From: Sphingosinicellaceae bacterium
Lineage (GTDB): Bacteria; Pseudomonadota; Alphaproteobacteria; Sphingomonadales; Sphingomonadaceae
Direction of reading: 5' to 3'
Length of the DNA stretch: 64,000 nt
Assembly: GCA_019285715.1 (NCBI GenBank)
Contig: CP079108.1
Location: forward strand, 1,069,001-1,133,000
Part shown: positions 43,973-52,291 of the stretch, piece after piece
Layout: each line of letters opens with the position of its first letter
Numbering within the stretch: position 1 is the stretch's first letter
The notes under the pieces: generated by a model
Told to the model about the DNA's origin: nothing
Seen by the model: only the letters and a program-made list of their open reading frames with translations
Databases searched by the model: none
Translations under genes and position numbers: made by a program

Positions 43973-44671
43973 TCAAGGACTGTCGCCCGGCTGCGCGCCC
44001 GGCCGTTGCCATACCGTCCCGATCACGGCGTCGTTCCGGACGGAGTGCACCGCGATCACGTGGTCCGCCAAGTCCGCAACCGAGTGATCGACAACCAGCT
44101 CGACAACGTTGTCGGCGACCGCACGCGTCTGTGCCCGGGAGGTGAAGGGAAAGGCGTCGACGCGTCGGAAGGTGTCGTGACCACGTGGCACCGCATTCAT
44201 CATGGAAAAGCCGCTGTTGATCGGACTGAGCCAGATCCGATCGCGATGGGCCGCGACCAAGCTCGCGGTATCGATCGTCATCACGGTCTGGGGCACGTCG
44301 CGGTAGGCCCTCGCCTTCAAGAGCCGCCACACGCGCTGTTTCGACAGCCAGAAGAACGAACGCGAATTGAGAAGTTCGTACCAGTCCTGGGGCGTCAAGC
44401 CGTCCTGCAGGCACTTCGCCAAGGTGGCGTCGGTCATCGGCTTCTGGTCGCGCAGCACCGCGATCGGCAGGCCGTCGGCCTCGAGCCGCACCGAGTCCGG
44501 ACGTCGGCAGGACCCCAGTTGGTGCCGGCGCTGGCCGTGGACACCGTATGCATCCAGCAGTGCGGACGCACTCATCAATCCGTGATCCCGTATCGCCGGC
44601 CAGGCGCCGTCGTGCGCCATGTGCCAAAGCCGAGGATAGGTCCCGATCAGTTCCTCCTCGGTCAATTCCAT
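43973..44671 (-). CDS. DUF7002-like protein, translationally coupled to the PurZ-like gene
   Basis: About 232 aa. It starts with YPRLWHMAHDGAWPAIRDHGLMSASALLD, the signature of a family I believe is catalogued as DUF7002. It also has VLRDQKPMTDATLAKCLQDG, WYELLNSRSFFWLS and DRIWLSPINSG. The H-x(n)-I-x-x-HGL pattern recalls the ADP-ribosyltransferase/RNA-phosphotransferase fold of DarT-type proteins; that is a guess. AGGAGG lies just upstream. The ATG (44671) overlaps the upstream gene by 10 bases, and a TTG (44665) overlaps its stop as TTGA with better spacing. A second-gene effector role is possible. Confidence 0.8.
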   Translation of the reverse strand: MELTEEELIGTYPRLWHMAHDGAWPAIRDHGLMSASALLDAYGVHGQRRHQLGSCRRPDSVRLEADGLPIAVLRDQKPMTDATLAKCLQDGLTPQDWYELLNSRSFFWLSKQRVWRLLKARAYRDVPQTVMTIDTASLVAAHRDRIWLSPINSGFSMMNAVPRGHDTFRRVDAFPFTSRAQTRAVADNVVELVVDHSVADLADHVIAVHSVRNDAVIGTVWQRPGAQPGDSP

Positions 44672-46257
44672 TTCCTCCTGTCGATCACGCCATCCTTCGC
44701 GAACGCCTTCGATATCAGCGACACCGGGGCACCCGCCACCCCCGCAACACGCTCGGCGAAGGTTCGGGTCTCGTCGTTCAGCTGCTCGAAGCTGGTCGCC
44801 AGGCGATTGTCGATGCCGAGATAGTCCGCGAACGTCAGCGCGATGTCTGTCGCGCCGTTCAGGACCGCGGAGCGTCGCAACTGCCCCCAGTCGAACTCCC
44901 CGATCCGCCGCTGGGTGTTGGAAATCGTGCCCTTCTCGACCCTGAGCAGTTCCTCGAGCGGTATGCCGGAACGCCGGGCGAGTTCCTCGTATTCGACCTT
45001 GCGGCCCATCCAGCCCGACGTGCCGCCGACGCGGATGGGATAGGTCCGCACCACCATGATCACCTTCCTGACACGCGCCGGGGCGATGCCCGCGTCCGAC
45101 AGGCAGCCCGCAACTGAGGTCTCGCGCGAGGTCACGTGCGGATAATGGCCGTGATGGATGCTGAGCGTCGTGCCCTGCGTCCCCTCCAGCATCACCCGGG
45201 TCCCGTCGGCGAAATGCCGGTCGAGTTCCGCACGCACGTCGCGGACGTAGTCGGCGAGCTGTTTGACGTCGCGGGCGAGGGTCACCCGCGGACCGAACGT
45301 CTGGCCACCACGGTTCAGTATCTTCCGTGCACTGGCCGCGCCGACGCCCTGCGCCGTCGTCGCGATGGAAGCGAGTGCGCCGCTCTCCGTCCTGCGGTCC
45401 TCGTCGTCGATCACCATCGCCTGGGGATCGATCGAGAGGCGGTCCGGCTGCAGCCCGTGCTTGAGCATCTCGTGCATTAGCTGCGGAAGCCAGATCGTGG
45501 ATCCGGCGGCGATCAGGATCTTCGCGTCCGGATTGGATCCCGTGCCCGACGGGAGCTGGACGTACTTGCAGTAGGGGTCGGCGACGAGATGTCCCGCGTT
45601 CGGCCCCCCGACGCGCACCAGGACGCCGTAGCCCTTCGCGAGGTGCGCGACCACATTCCCCTTGCCCTCGCTCCCGTATTGACCGCCGACGATGACATCC
45701 ACCAGCGGCGTCACCTCCGCGACCGGTTCGCCACGCCAACCCATCGCCGCCACCGCGAGCGTCGCGGGATCGGCGTGATCGGCGTCGAGCACGAGGTCGG
45801 CGACGGCCGCAAGATCGCCGATCGCGGCCTCGGTGCCGTTCAGCTTCACCTCCGCATAGGTGGCGAATTCCTTCAGCTCCGCGGGACGATGCGCGTAGCG
45901 CGACTCCAGCGTGTCGTCATCCGCGGTCAGATGGACATGCAGCACGCGGTCGCCGAAGCGCTCACGCAGCGCGTCGACCTGGCCGGCGATGCGTGCGGAA
46001 TCCAACAGCAGCACGGCGGTAGGCAAGTCGGCGTGCGGGTGGGCGGCCACGGCATCGGCGACCCAGCCCCCGCCGGTCTGCTCATCCAACAGGTCGCCGG
46101 CCGCCTGGAGCGCCCCGCGCTCGTTCGCGCAGCCGGTCTTGTCGATGATCCACTTCCTGGTCGATACGCGCTCGGCCCCATGGAGCTTCGCCAGCGCGTC
46201 GGCGAAAGAGGACTTTCCGACCCCCACCGGGCCGGACATGGCTATCAGAAGTCGCAT
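44662..46257 (-). CDS. P-loop kinase domain fused to a PurZ-like adenylosuccinate synthetase
   Basis: A 531-aa fusion. Residues 1-180 are a small nucleotide-kinase-like P-loop domain (Walker A GPVGVGKSS at 9-17; LID-like region near 110-130). Residues about 187-531 are an adenylosuccinate synthetase domain: GGQYGSEGKG (191-200), GGPNAGH (217-223, catalytic His kept), EGTQGTTLSIHHGHYPHVTS and YPIRVGGTSGW. PurA enzymes have GDEGKG with a catalytic Asp; here it is Ser196, as in phage PurZ, which joins Asp to dGMP for 2-aminoadenine synthesis. The GTP-selecting LTKLD is LTFAD here. At about 345 aa the domain matches the short archaeal/PurZ type, not the 430-aa bacterial PurA. GGGGA precedes the ATG at 46257. 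Confidence 0.85.
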   Translation of the reverse strand: MRLLIAMSGPVGVGKSSFADALAKLHGAERVSTRKWIIDKTGCANERGALQAAGDLLDEQTGGGWVADAVAAHPHADLPTAVLLLDSARIAGQVDALRERFGDRVLHVHLTADDDTLESRYAHRPAELKEFATYAEVKLNGTEAAIGDLAAVADLVLDADHADPATLAVAAMGWRGEPVAEVTPLVDVIVGGQYGSEGKGNVVAHLAKGYGVLVRVGGPNAGHLVADPYCKYVQLPSGTGSNPDAKILIAAGSTIWLPQLMHEMLKHGLQPDRLSIDPQAMVIDDEDRRTESGALASIATTAQGVGAASARKILNRGGQTFGPRVTLARDVKQLADYVRDVRAELDRHFADGTRVMLEGTQGTTLSIHHGHYPHVTSRETSVAGCLSDAGIAPARVRKVIMVVRTYPIRVGGTSGWMGRKVEYEELARRSGIPLEELLRVEKGTISNTQRRIGEFDWGQLRRSAVLNGATDIALTFADYLGIDNRLATSFEQLNDETRTFAERVAGVAGAPVSLISKAFAKDGVIDRRKWN

Positions 46258-46553
46258 TGCATTCCCCAAATCCGGCCCCGGGCGGGCATGGACGTCGGCA
46301 AATGAACTACCGGTCGGGCCGACACCAGACAACGGAACCGATCCGGATGCTTTGTGAAGCGCCACCCTGCGCAAGCATCGGACCCGGCGCAGCCGGTGGC
46401 GGCGATCCACCATCGTGGCTATGACGTGAAACATCTCCTGAAACGAGTCACCACCCTGCACATGGTCGCCGGTCACGTCTCCACTCTGGCCGAAGTTCAC
46501 GTGTTCGGCTCTTCGAACCCACAATGGAGCACGTGCCCCATCGAGCGCATGGC

Positions 46554-47108
46554 ATGACCAGCGATCGGCTTGTCGATGCCGACGCAACCCGCAGATTGCG
46601 CGAACGTCAGAGCGAGTGCCTGCGTCTGATGGCGCGCTGTCGGACGCCAAAGGAGATCGCGACCGACCTGGAACTGTCGGTCGAAACCGTACACGCGCAT
46701 CTCAAAGCCGCGCGGCGTACGCTCGCGGTGGGATCAAGCCGACAGGCCGCGCGAATACTAGCCGACGCCGAACTATTCGTCGGTCAAAGCATGGGTACCC
46801 ACGCTTTGGGCATCGCCTCACGCCTTTCCAACGCCGAAGTCAGCGGCGAGGAGCGGGGAAATACCTCGGACCGGACGCAGGACGAGTTGGCGACCTTCAG
46901 CGACAGTTGGACGGCCATTTCGCACCAGCCGATCGAAAGCCGAGAATCCCCACGCTCTTTGAGAGGCCGCCTTGACGACCTGAGCCCGCTGCAGCGCATC
47001 GTCCTCATGGGCATCGCGCTGGCCACGGTGGTCATCGTCATAGCCGGCCTCTCCGCCACCGCGACCAGCCTGCAGTCGATGCTCTGGTCGATCTACTACC
47101 GGCGCTGA
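46554..47108 (+). CDS. LuxR-type HTH protein with C-terminal membrane helix
   Basis: A 184-aa protein. The N-terminal LuxR/GerE helix-turn-helix reads RQSECLRLMARCRTPKEIATDLELSVETVHAHLKAARRTL. A low-complexity linker follows, and a single transmembrane helix near the C-terminus (LMGIALATVVIVIAGLSATA) would tether it to the inner membrane. This layout is found in sphingomonads with unknown target. I chose the ATG at 46554; an ATG at 46524 is also open. It is the first of a plus-strand run continuing to 50928. Confidence 0.82.
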   Translation: MTSDRLVDADATRRLRERQSECLRLMARCRTPKEIATDLELSVETVHAHLKAARRTLAVGSSRQAARILADAELFVGQSMGTHALGIASRLSNAEVSGEERGNTSDRTQDELATFSDSWTAISHQPIESRESPRSLRGRLDDLSPLQRIVLMGIALATVVIVIAGLSATATSLQSMLWSIYYRR

Positions 47109-47151
47109 GCTCCGACCCTTCCGGTCGGCGGTGCCGACACAGGGGGAACGC

Positions 47152-47505
47152 ATGCTAAATCAACGCCTTACCGCATTGCGAACGGTCAAGTCCGAGTTTT
47201 TAGCGGCCGAGGCCGCCCAGGACGAGGCAGCCATCCGAACCGTCCGCGCTGTCGTCGCCATGCTTGAGGCACGGCGAGACGCCAACGTTCCGATGGGCGT
47301 CGGCGTTGACGAGATCGCCAAAGCGACGCGAGCCGCGGTGCTGTCGATCGAAGCACGCCAGATCCTGATCGAGACGCACCCGGAGCTAGCCAAGCTGCCG
47401 GCCATGATCGGCCTAGGCGCATGGGCATACGGCGACGACGGGGTCTGCCCGCCTGTTGATGCACCGCGCGCCGCCGATCAGGACCATCTCAAAGTGGTTG
47501 CCTAG
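47152..47505 (+). CDS. Hypothetical protein, 117 aa
   Basis: AGGGGG lies 5-6 bases before the ATG at 47152, and the gene starts 43 bases after the LuxR-type gene, so co-transcription is likely. It is a soluble, Ala-rich helical protein (RTVRAVVAMLEARRDANVPMG, then AVLSIEARQILIETHPELAKLP). I recognise no domain. Confidence 0.6.
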   Translation: MLNQRLTALRTVKSEFLAAEAAQDEAAIRTVRAVVAMLEARRDANVPMGVGVDEIAKATRAAVLSIEARQILIETHPELAKLPAMIGLGAWAYGDDGVCPPVDAPRAADQDHLKVVA

Positions 47506-47545
47506 CCCGCTTGACGGCGGCGAGCCGAACTGGTGACCTTGATGA

Positions 47546-48004
47546 GTGGCGATACACTCGGCGATCTTCTTCGCGGCTTTGCTAGGCGCGTGCTCCTTCG
47601 CGATCGCGCGTGGGGGCGCGCCAGAGAGAGCGGTGGCCTGCATAATGCTGTGCGGCGTCCTCGCCACGCGGATGACGAACTCGGCGCTGCCGGTGCGATA
47701 CAGATCGCTCGAATGGCCGACGCTCATCGTGGACGCTGTGGTGCTGATCGCCTTCCTGGCGATCTCGGTGAAGGCGGATCGCCGGTGGCCCATGGCGGTG
47801 ACGAGTATACACGCGCTGACCGTGGGCGCGCACGCGGTGAAGGTCGTGAGCCCCGAGCTGATCCGGACGGTCTACTGGATGATGACCAATCTCTGGGTCT
47901 ATCCGCAACTGGCGCTGCTGGCAGCGGGCACATTGCGCCACCGCGCTCGCCTGGCCGGGAGCGGTGCCGATCGATCCTGGTCGAGATTCTCGACCCGATC
48001 GTAG
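47546..48004 (+). CDS. Small membrane protein, unknown
   Basis: A 152-aa protein with three or four membrane helices: AIFFAALLGACSFAIARGG, LIVDAVVLIAFLAISV, SIHALTVGAHAVKVVS and WVYPQLALLAAGTL. This general form, a short helical-bundle protein, occurs in sphingomonad chromosomes without known function. It starts at a GTG (47546) with only a weak GATGA upstream. Its 3' end overlaps the start region of the RadC-like gene in another frame. Confidence 0.65.
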   Translation: MAIHSAIFFAALLGACSFAIARGGAPERAVACIMLCGVLATRMTNSALPVRYRSLEWPTLIVDAVVLIAFLAISVKADRRWPMAVTSIHALTVGAHAVKVVSPELIRTVYWMMTNLWVYPQLALLAAGTLRHRARLAGSGADRSWSRFSTRS

Positions 48005-48033
48005 GCGACGTCGCCGAGCACCAGGCGACCGTC

Positions 48034-48558
48034 TTGATCCAGGCCCACGGTGCCCTCCCCACCGTTTTAGAAGCCCCTCGGCACGTCAATGTCCGGATTC
48101 TCGGCGGCGACGCCAGGGCTGCGGCCCACATCGCTGTGTTCCGGAAGGCAATGAGACGCTGCATGAAGCTGCGCGCGTCGGGCCAGCCCGTCGGCGGCGG
48201 GCCCGCCTTGGAGGACTACCTCGAGACGGTCATGGCGGATGAGCGCGTCGAGCGGATGCGCGTAATATTCGTCAACTCGCGTCAACGCATCCTCGCCGAC
48301 GAGACGATGTGGACAGGCACTATCGATAGCGTGCCGATGTATGCCCGCGAGATCGTGCGAAGGGCGCTGATCGTCGATGCCGCGGGCATGGTCGTGGTGC
48401 ACAATCATCCGTCGGGCGACCCCATGCCGTCTGCGCGAGACATCGAGGCCACCGGCGAACTGATGCGCGCGGCCATGGCCGTCGGCGTGGTACTGCATGA
48501 CCACCTCATCGTGGGATCGGACGGTCGGTTCAGCCTGCGACGTGCGGGGTTGATGTGA
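48034..48558 (+). CDS. RadC-family JAMM/MPN protein
   Basis: The C-terminal JAMM metalloprotease-like domain is intact: VVVHNHPSGDPMPSARDIEATGEL carries the HxH, Ser and Asp ligands. RadC proteins have no proven biochemical role and are frequent in defence islands and mobile DNA. Coding homology appears to begin further upstream (ILVEILDPIVG, near 47970), overlapping the membrane-protein gene, but there is no ATG or GTG in this frame there. The TTG at 48034 is the first plausible start codon, so the true start is unresolved. The stop overlaps the wHTH start as GTGA. Confidence 0.8.
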   Translation: MIQAHGALPTVLEAPRHVNVRILGGDARAAAHIAVFRKAMRRCMKLRASGQPVGGGPALEDYLETVMADERVERMRVIFVNSRQRILADETMWTGTIDSVPMYAREIVRRALIVDAAGMVVVHNHPSGDPMPSARDIEATGELMRAAMAVGVVLHDHLIVGSDGRFSLRRAGLM

Positions 48559-48974
48559 AGTCGAGTCCGATCGTCCCGCGTGGCGAATCTTCGAATGGCC
48601 TCCCGACCTGGAGTGGCCCAACTGCCGCGGCGGTAGCGCAGAGACTGTACGACTGGCGACGACGTCGGGACGCGCTTCTCGAGGGACCGGTCAAGATCTT
48701 CGGCGAGCCCGCCTGGGACCTGCTGCTGGACCTATTCCTCATGCAGGCCGAGGGCCGGCAGGTGTCGGTAACGGATGGTTGCATCGGCTCTGCGAACCCG
48801 ACGACGACCGCCATCCGACACATCGGTAGGCTCGAACTCGCCGGCTTAGTCGTCAGAGAGCGCGACGACGAGGATCGACGCCGTTCTTGGCTCCGTCTGA
48901 CGGACACCGCAGATTGTGTGCTGCGGCGGTTCTTCGCATCAGTAGCGGACGACATGGACAACCCGCGTTGCTAA
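48555..48974 (+). CDS. Winged-helix (MarR-like) regulator
   Basis: A 139-aa protein. The central region is a winged helix-turn-helix: EPAWDLLLDLFLMQAEGRQVS, ANPTTTAIRHIGRLELAGLVVRERDDEDRRRSWLRLT, the typical MarR wing with the D-x-R-R basic hairpin. The GTG start overlaps the RadC-like stop (GTGA), and it is followed by the patatin gene. A regulator in the middle of the run suggests local control. The ligand is unknown. Confidence 0.82.
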   Translation: MKSSPIVPRGESSNGLPTWSGPTAAAVAQRLYDWRRRRDALLEGPVKIFGEPAWDLLLDLFLMQAEGRQVSVTDGCIGSANPTTTAIRHIGRLELAGLVVRERDDEDRRRSWLRLTDTADCVLRRFFASVADDMDNPRC

Positions 48975-49054
48975 CCGAGATCGGACAGGCCTTGAACTTC
49001 CTCTGCCGTTTCTGGCGTTTCGTATGGCCTCATGAATACCCGGTCTCCGAGCTC

Positions 49055-50710
49055 ATGCTCGTCCCACCTTCAGATACGCAGATCGAAACCCCGGTCCCGA
49101 CGGATCCCCCTCGCGTGTTCGTGGCGCTGGCGGGCGGCGGCGCAAAGGGAGTGGTCCATGTCGGTGCACTGAAGGCCTTGGAGCGCCAGCATGTGAAGTT
49201 CCAAGGGCTGTCTGGCACGTCGGCAGGCGCCATCGCCGCGACACTGAAGGCGGCGGGTTTCAACGCCGACGACATCGCCGATCCTCGTACGGGACGTACC
49301 ATCTTCGACGATTTGGCCAGGATTGATCCTGGGATGACTCGCGCGACCGATCTCTTCGGACGCGCGGGTTGGATCCGCATCAGAATTCTACGTCGACTGA
49401 CGAGTGGCTGGGGACTTGGACTCCTAATTTTCGGAACCATCGTTTCGGTTTTCGGCCCCGTGTCGGTACTTGTCTTCTGGCACGGCGCGCCGAGATCGGC
49501 CGAATATATCGCAGGGGGCGTTCTACTCGGTTTTGTCGTCATTGCGGCCATCGTGTGCCGGACACTCCTCGGCGGTCTCGCCGACCTGTCGCGCTTCCGG
49601 TCGGCGTTGGCTCAACTGTTGCAACGGAAGCTGTTTCCGACGGACCCCGAGCGACCGGTCTTGATGGGTGATTTCGACGGGGTCGCCAGACCCCTTCTGA
49701 AGATCGTCGCCGCGAACTTAGCGACACGTAGATTGACGCTGTTCTCCGCCGAACGCAGCCCCAAGGTGGAAGCCGCCGACGCCGTCGTCGCTTCGATCGC
49801 GATACCGGTCTTGTTCCGCCTGCCTAGGGTAAACGGCGAGATGCATGCTGACGGAGGAATCGTCTCAAACTTACCTGCTTGGCCATTCGACGAAGAGCGC
49901 GAGCTCGACCCCGACGCCTACACGATCGCCATTGAGATAGGTGAGCCAATGGAGTCGCCTCGCGTCGAATTGCGGGGCTGGATCGCGTCGTTGGTAAGGA
50001 CCGCCCTGTTCGGGTCAAGCGAGCTGAACCTCCGTGCCGTTTCCCGGAGCAATATGATCACACTGGAGACGGACATCGGTCTCCTCGACTTCGACCGTAG
50101 CCGGCGCGAACTGCTGGCGACGGTGGCTTCGGCAACCCGGGCTGCGGAGGCGACGGTGGTGACCGAACTGTTCAAGCGCCCCGCGATCCTGCGCCAAGCC
50201 TGCGTCGTCACGCGCAAGCTATTCGACGAGACCTTCGCGGCGCAGCCGGCACTGCTGAGGGCAGGGCGTCGGACGGGACGTGTGCGCGTCGCCGTGGCAA
50301 TTCCCGATGGCGGCCACACGAGATCGCTACGTTTGCGCTACGCCGACGGTTATGAAGACTGCTCCGACGAGCGCATCCTCCTCCCGATCGTGGGCACGGT
50401 GGCCGGAACGGCATGGACCGAGAACCTGCCGAGATTCGAGGTCGCGCCGCTGCCCGCCTCGCTTTCCCTTCCTGATCCATGCGACACGCTGCGCCGGGCG
50501 ATGGTTTGGAAGGACTTGGCGTGGACCATCTGCATTCCCATCTCCACCAATGACGCAATCGGTGCTAAGAAGCTCTTTTTGGTGACGGTCGATGGCGACG
50601 AGGCTCTTTCCGACGCCGAGGATCTGGAAGAGACGATCGGCGAACTGGTTGATGCGACCGAGACGTTCTTCGTGGATGTCGTGAACGAACTGCAGACTTT
50701 GGGAGAATGA
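49055..50710 (+). CDS. Patatin-like phospholipase with internal membrane helices and GAF-like C-terminus
   Basis: A 551-aa patatin. The oxyanion motif is GGGAKG (27-32), the nucleophile GTSAG has Ser56, and the catalytic Asp lies in HADGGIVSN, so the Ser-Asp dyad is complete. Two hydrophobic segments between the dyad halves (LLIFGTIVSVFGPVSVLVFW and YIAGGVLLGFVVIAAIV) suggest membrane anchoring. The last 170 residues contain a GAF-like region (WTICIPISTNDAIGAKKLFLV). The start is uncertain (ATG at 49055). It overlaps the next small gene as ATGA. Patatins serve as CBASS-type effectors elsewhere, but no cyclase is present here. Confidence 0.85.
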   Translation: MLVPPSDTQIETPVPTDPPRVFVALAGGGAKGVVHVGALKALERQHVKFQGLSGTSAGAIAATLKAAGFNADDIADPRTGRTIFDDLARIDPGMTRATDLFGRAGWIRIRILRRLTSGWGLGLLIFGTIVSVFGPVSVLVFWHGAPRSAEYIAGGVLLGFVVIAAIVCRTLLGGLADLSRFRSALAQLLQRKLFPTDPERPVLMGDFDGVARPLLKIVAANLATRRLTLFSAERSPKVEAADAVVASIAIPVLFRLPRVNGEMHADGGIVSNLPAWPFDEERELDPDAYTIAIEIGEPMESPRVELRGWIASLVRTALFGSSELNLRAVSRSNMITLETDIGLLDFDRSRRELLATVASATRAAEATVVTELFKRPAILRQACVVTRKLFDETFAAQPALLRAGRRTGRVRVAVAIPDGGHTRSLRLRYADGYEDCSDERILLPIVGTVAGTAWTENLPRFEVAPLPASLSLPDPCDTLRRAMVWKDLAWTICIPISTNDAIGAKKLFLVTVDGDEALSDAEDLEETIGELVDATETFFVDVVNELQTLGE

Positions 50711-50928
50711 AGATGGCCACGAAATTCCGGAGTTCGACGTTCCATAGTTCGTCAGAACGCGTGTCCGATCGTTCGACGGCGGTCAAACAGGCGAGGGAAC
50801 GGGTCGGAAGTCTCATGAACTCCGTCGTGAACGATGCGCGTGCGGCCGGGATGTCCAGGCAGCATGCGATCGATGGAATCACCGATCGGGCGCTCAAGCG
50901 AAGCGTCACGGAGCGATCCGGGGATTAG
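50707..50928 (+). CDS. Small protein coupled to the patatin gene
   Basis: A 73-aa basic, Ser/Arg-rich protein. The ATG overlaps the patatin stop (ATGA), with GGGAGA inside the patatin end serving as ribosome site. The middle is helical (AVKQARERVGSLMNSVVNDARAAG). No domain is known. Tight coupling suggests it acts with the patatin, for example as a regulator or inhibitor; this is inference. Confidence 0.65.
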   Translation: MKMATKFRSSTFHSSSERVSDRSTAVKQARERVGSLMNSVVNDARAAGMSRQHAIDGITDRALKRSVTERSGD

Positions 50929-51059
50929 CCGCAGTCGGGAAGAATCGGGATGTTTACGGCCGGTCGGGGAGTGGCATCGTAGGCGGATGCTCGAATAGCG
51001 GTCATGAAGGTTTCGCACGATTGCCAGCAGGACGATGTTGCCGGAGATATCTTCGGAGG

Positions 51060-51406
51060 TCCGGCGAACCGGACGACCTCTCCGGTCTTCCGTTTCGCGA
51101 CGGTGACCGTCGCATCGTAGTCGTGAACGCCACACATCGAATGTCCGCCAGCGGTTCGCCGTCGCGCACGAACTAGGCCACTTGGAACTCCATCGTGTCG
51201 CAAAGTTCACGTTGACGACGAGTTTCGGATCAACCTCAGAGACCGGCGTTCCGCTACCGCCGAGAGCAATGAGGAGATGGAAGCCAAATGCTTTCGCCGC
51301 AAACCTCCTCATGGCCGCCGAATGGATATGGCGGCAATTGGAAGCGAACCCTATCGACCCTGGCGACGACGGGCAGGGCGTCGAACTGCCGGGCGCTTCG
51401 AAGTGA
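51060..51406 (+). pseudogene. ImmA/IrrE-family metallopeptidase remnant, frameshifted
   Basis: One frame reads DLSGLPFRDGDRRIVVVNATH. The homology then continues one base over as NVRQRFAVAHELGHLELHR, ending NAFAANLLMAAEW and a stop at 51406. This is the ImmA/IrrE zinc-peptidase pattern (HELGH plus the AANLLM block). A single missing base at about 51138 would restore the frame, and the N-terminal part looks broken again. ImmA peptidases usually pair with XRE repressors; none is adjacent now. Confidence 0.7.
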
Positions 51407-51554
51407 GCCAGCAGGCGATCTTCTTCCGCATCGCGAGCCTCGCTGAGCCGCGGGCCGACCCTCACCGGACGAGATCGCAGACGAAACTGTCCGATGAGCG
51501 GGTCCAGGGTCTAAAAACCGGTCGATAAAACTGCCTCAAATCAGCGTAAGCTCG

Positions 51555-52244
51555 TCAGGTTGCGGCGAGGCGGTCATTCTGCGGAAACATGACGCGGCGA
51601 GACGCGTCGTCCATCTCCTGCTTGAAAGCATATTTGGTCGCCAGCGCCGACGCATTTACGGCAGCGGGCCTCGCACTCACCTCGTCAAGCAGGCGTCTGA
51701 CATTCGGATAGCGATCCCAGGCATCCTGCCCGAGAATGAAGGGTATCGCACGTGCCCATCCCCAGACCGACATATCGACGATCGAGTAGACTGAACCAAT
51801 CATATACTGGCTATTGCCGAGCCTCGCCTCGATCAAATCCCAGTGCCGTTCCGCCTCGTACGTATAGCGGTTGACCGCATATTCTTTCGGGTCTGGTGCG
51901 AAATGCTTGAAATGAACGGCTTGGCCGCAATACGGACCTATACCGGTCGCAACCAGCATCAGCCAGGACAGCGTTTGCGCCTTTTCTGCCGCAGTTGTTT
52001 CGGGCAGGAATTTGCCGGTCTTCTCGGCGAGGTAGAGCAGGATCGCCGTGCTGTCGAAGAGTGTGACATCGCCATCGGTCAGCGCCGGCGTCTTGCCGTT
52101 GGGATTGATCGCGAGAAACGCGGGATCGTGCTGCTCGCCCTTTCGGGTGTCGACGGGCACGATCTCATATTCGAGGCCGGCTTCTTCGAGGAACAGCGCG
52201 ACCTTCGCGGGATTGGGCGAGGGGTGGTAGTAAAATTTGATCAT
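51555..52244 (-). CDS. Glutathione S-transferase family protein
   Basis: A 229-aa GST. The N-terminal thioredoxin-like domain starts MIKFYYHPSPNPAKVALFLEE and contains the cis-Pro/Ser-Thr motif region (GKTPALTDGDVTLFDSTAIL). The C-terminal all-helical domain includes YMIGSVYSIVDMSVWGWA, the conserved N-capping Asp. It conjugates glutathione to electrophiles or acts on peroxides. The start at 52244 matches the family. It is not part of an obvious operon. Confidence 0.92.
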   Translation of the reverse strand: MIKFYYHPSPNPAKVALFLEEAGLEYEIVPVDTRKGEQHDPAFLAINPNGKTPALTDGDVTLFDSTAILLYLAEKTGKFLPETTAAEKAQTLSWLMLVATGIGPYCGQAVHFKHFAPDPKEYAVNRYTYEAERHWDLIEARLGNSQYMIGSVYSIVDMSVWGWARAIPFILGQDAWDRYPNVRRLLDEVSARPAAVNASALATKYAFKQEMDDASRRVMFPQNDRLAAT

Positions 52245-52291
52245 GCTTTCTCTCCATCGAATTAGAAGTGAACTCGTTCAGGCAAAGCGCA

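Noticed and set aside
44662-46257. Housekeeping purA
   Set aside because: The catalytic Asp is Ser, the domain is about 85 residues shorter than bacterial PurA, and it is fused to a kinase; better explained as PurZ-like.
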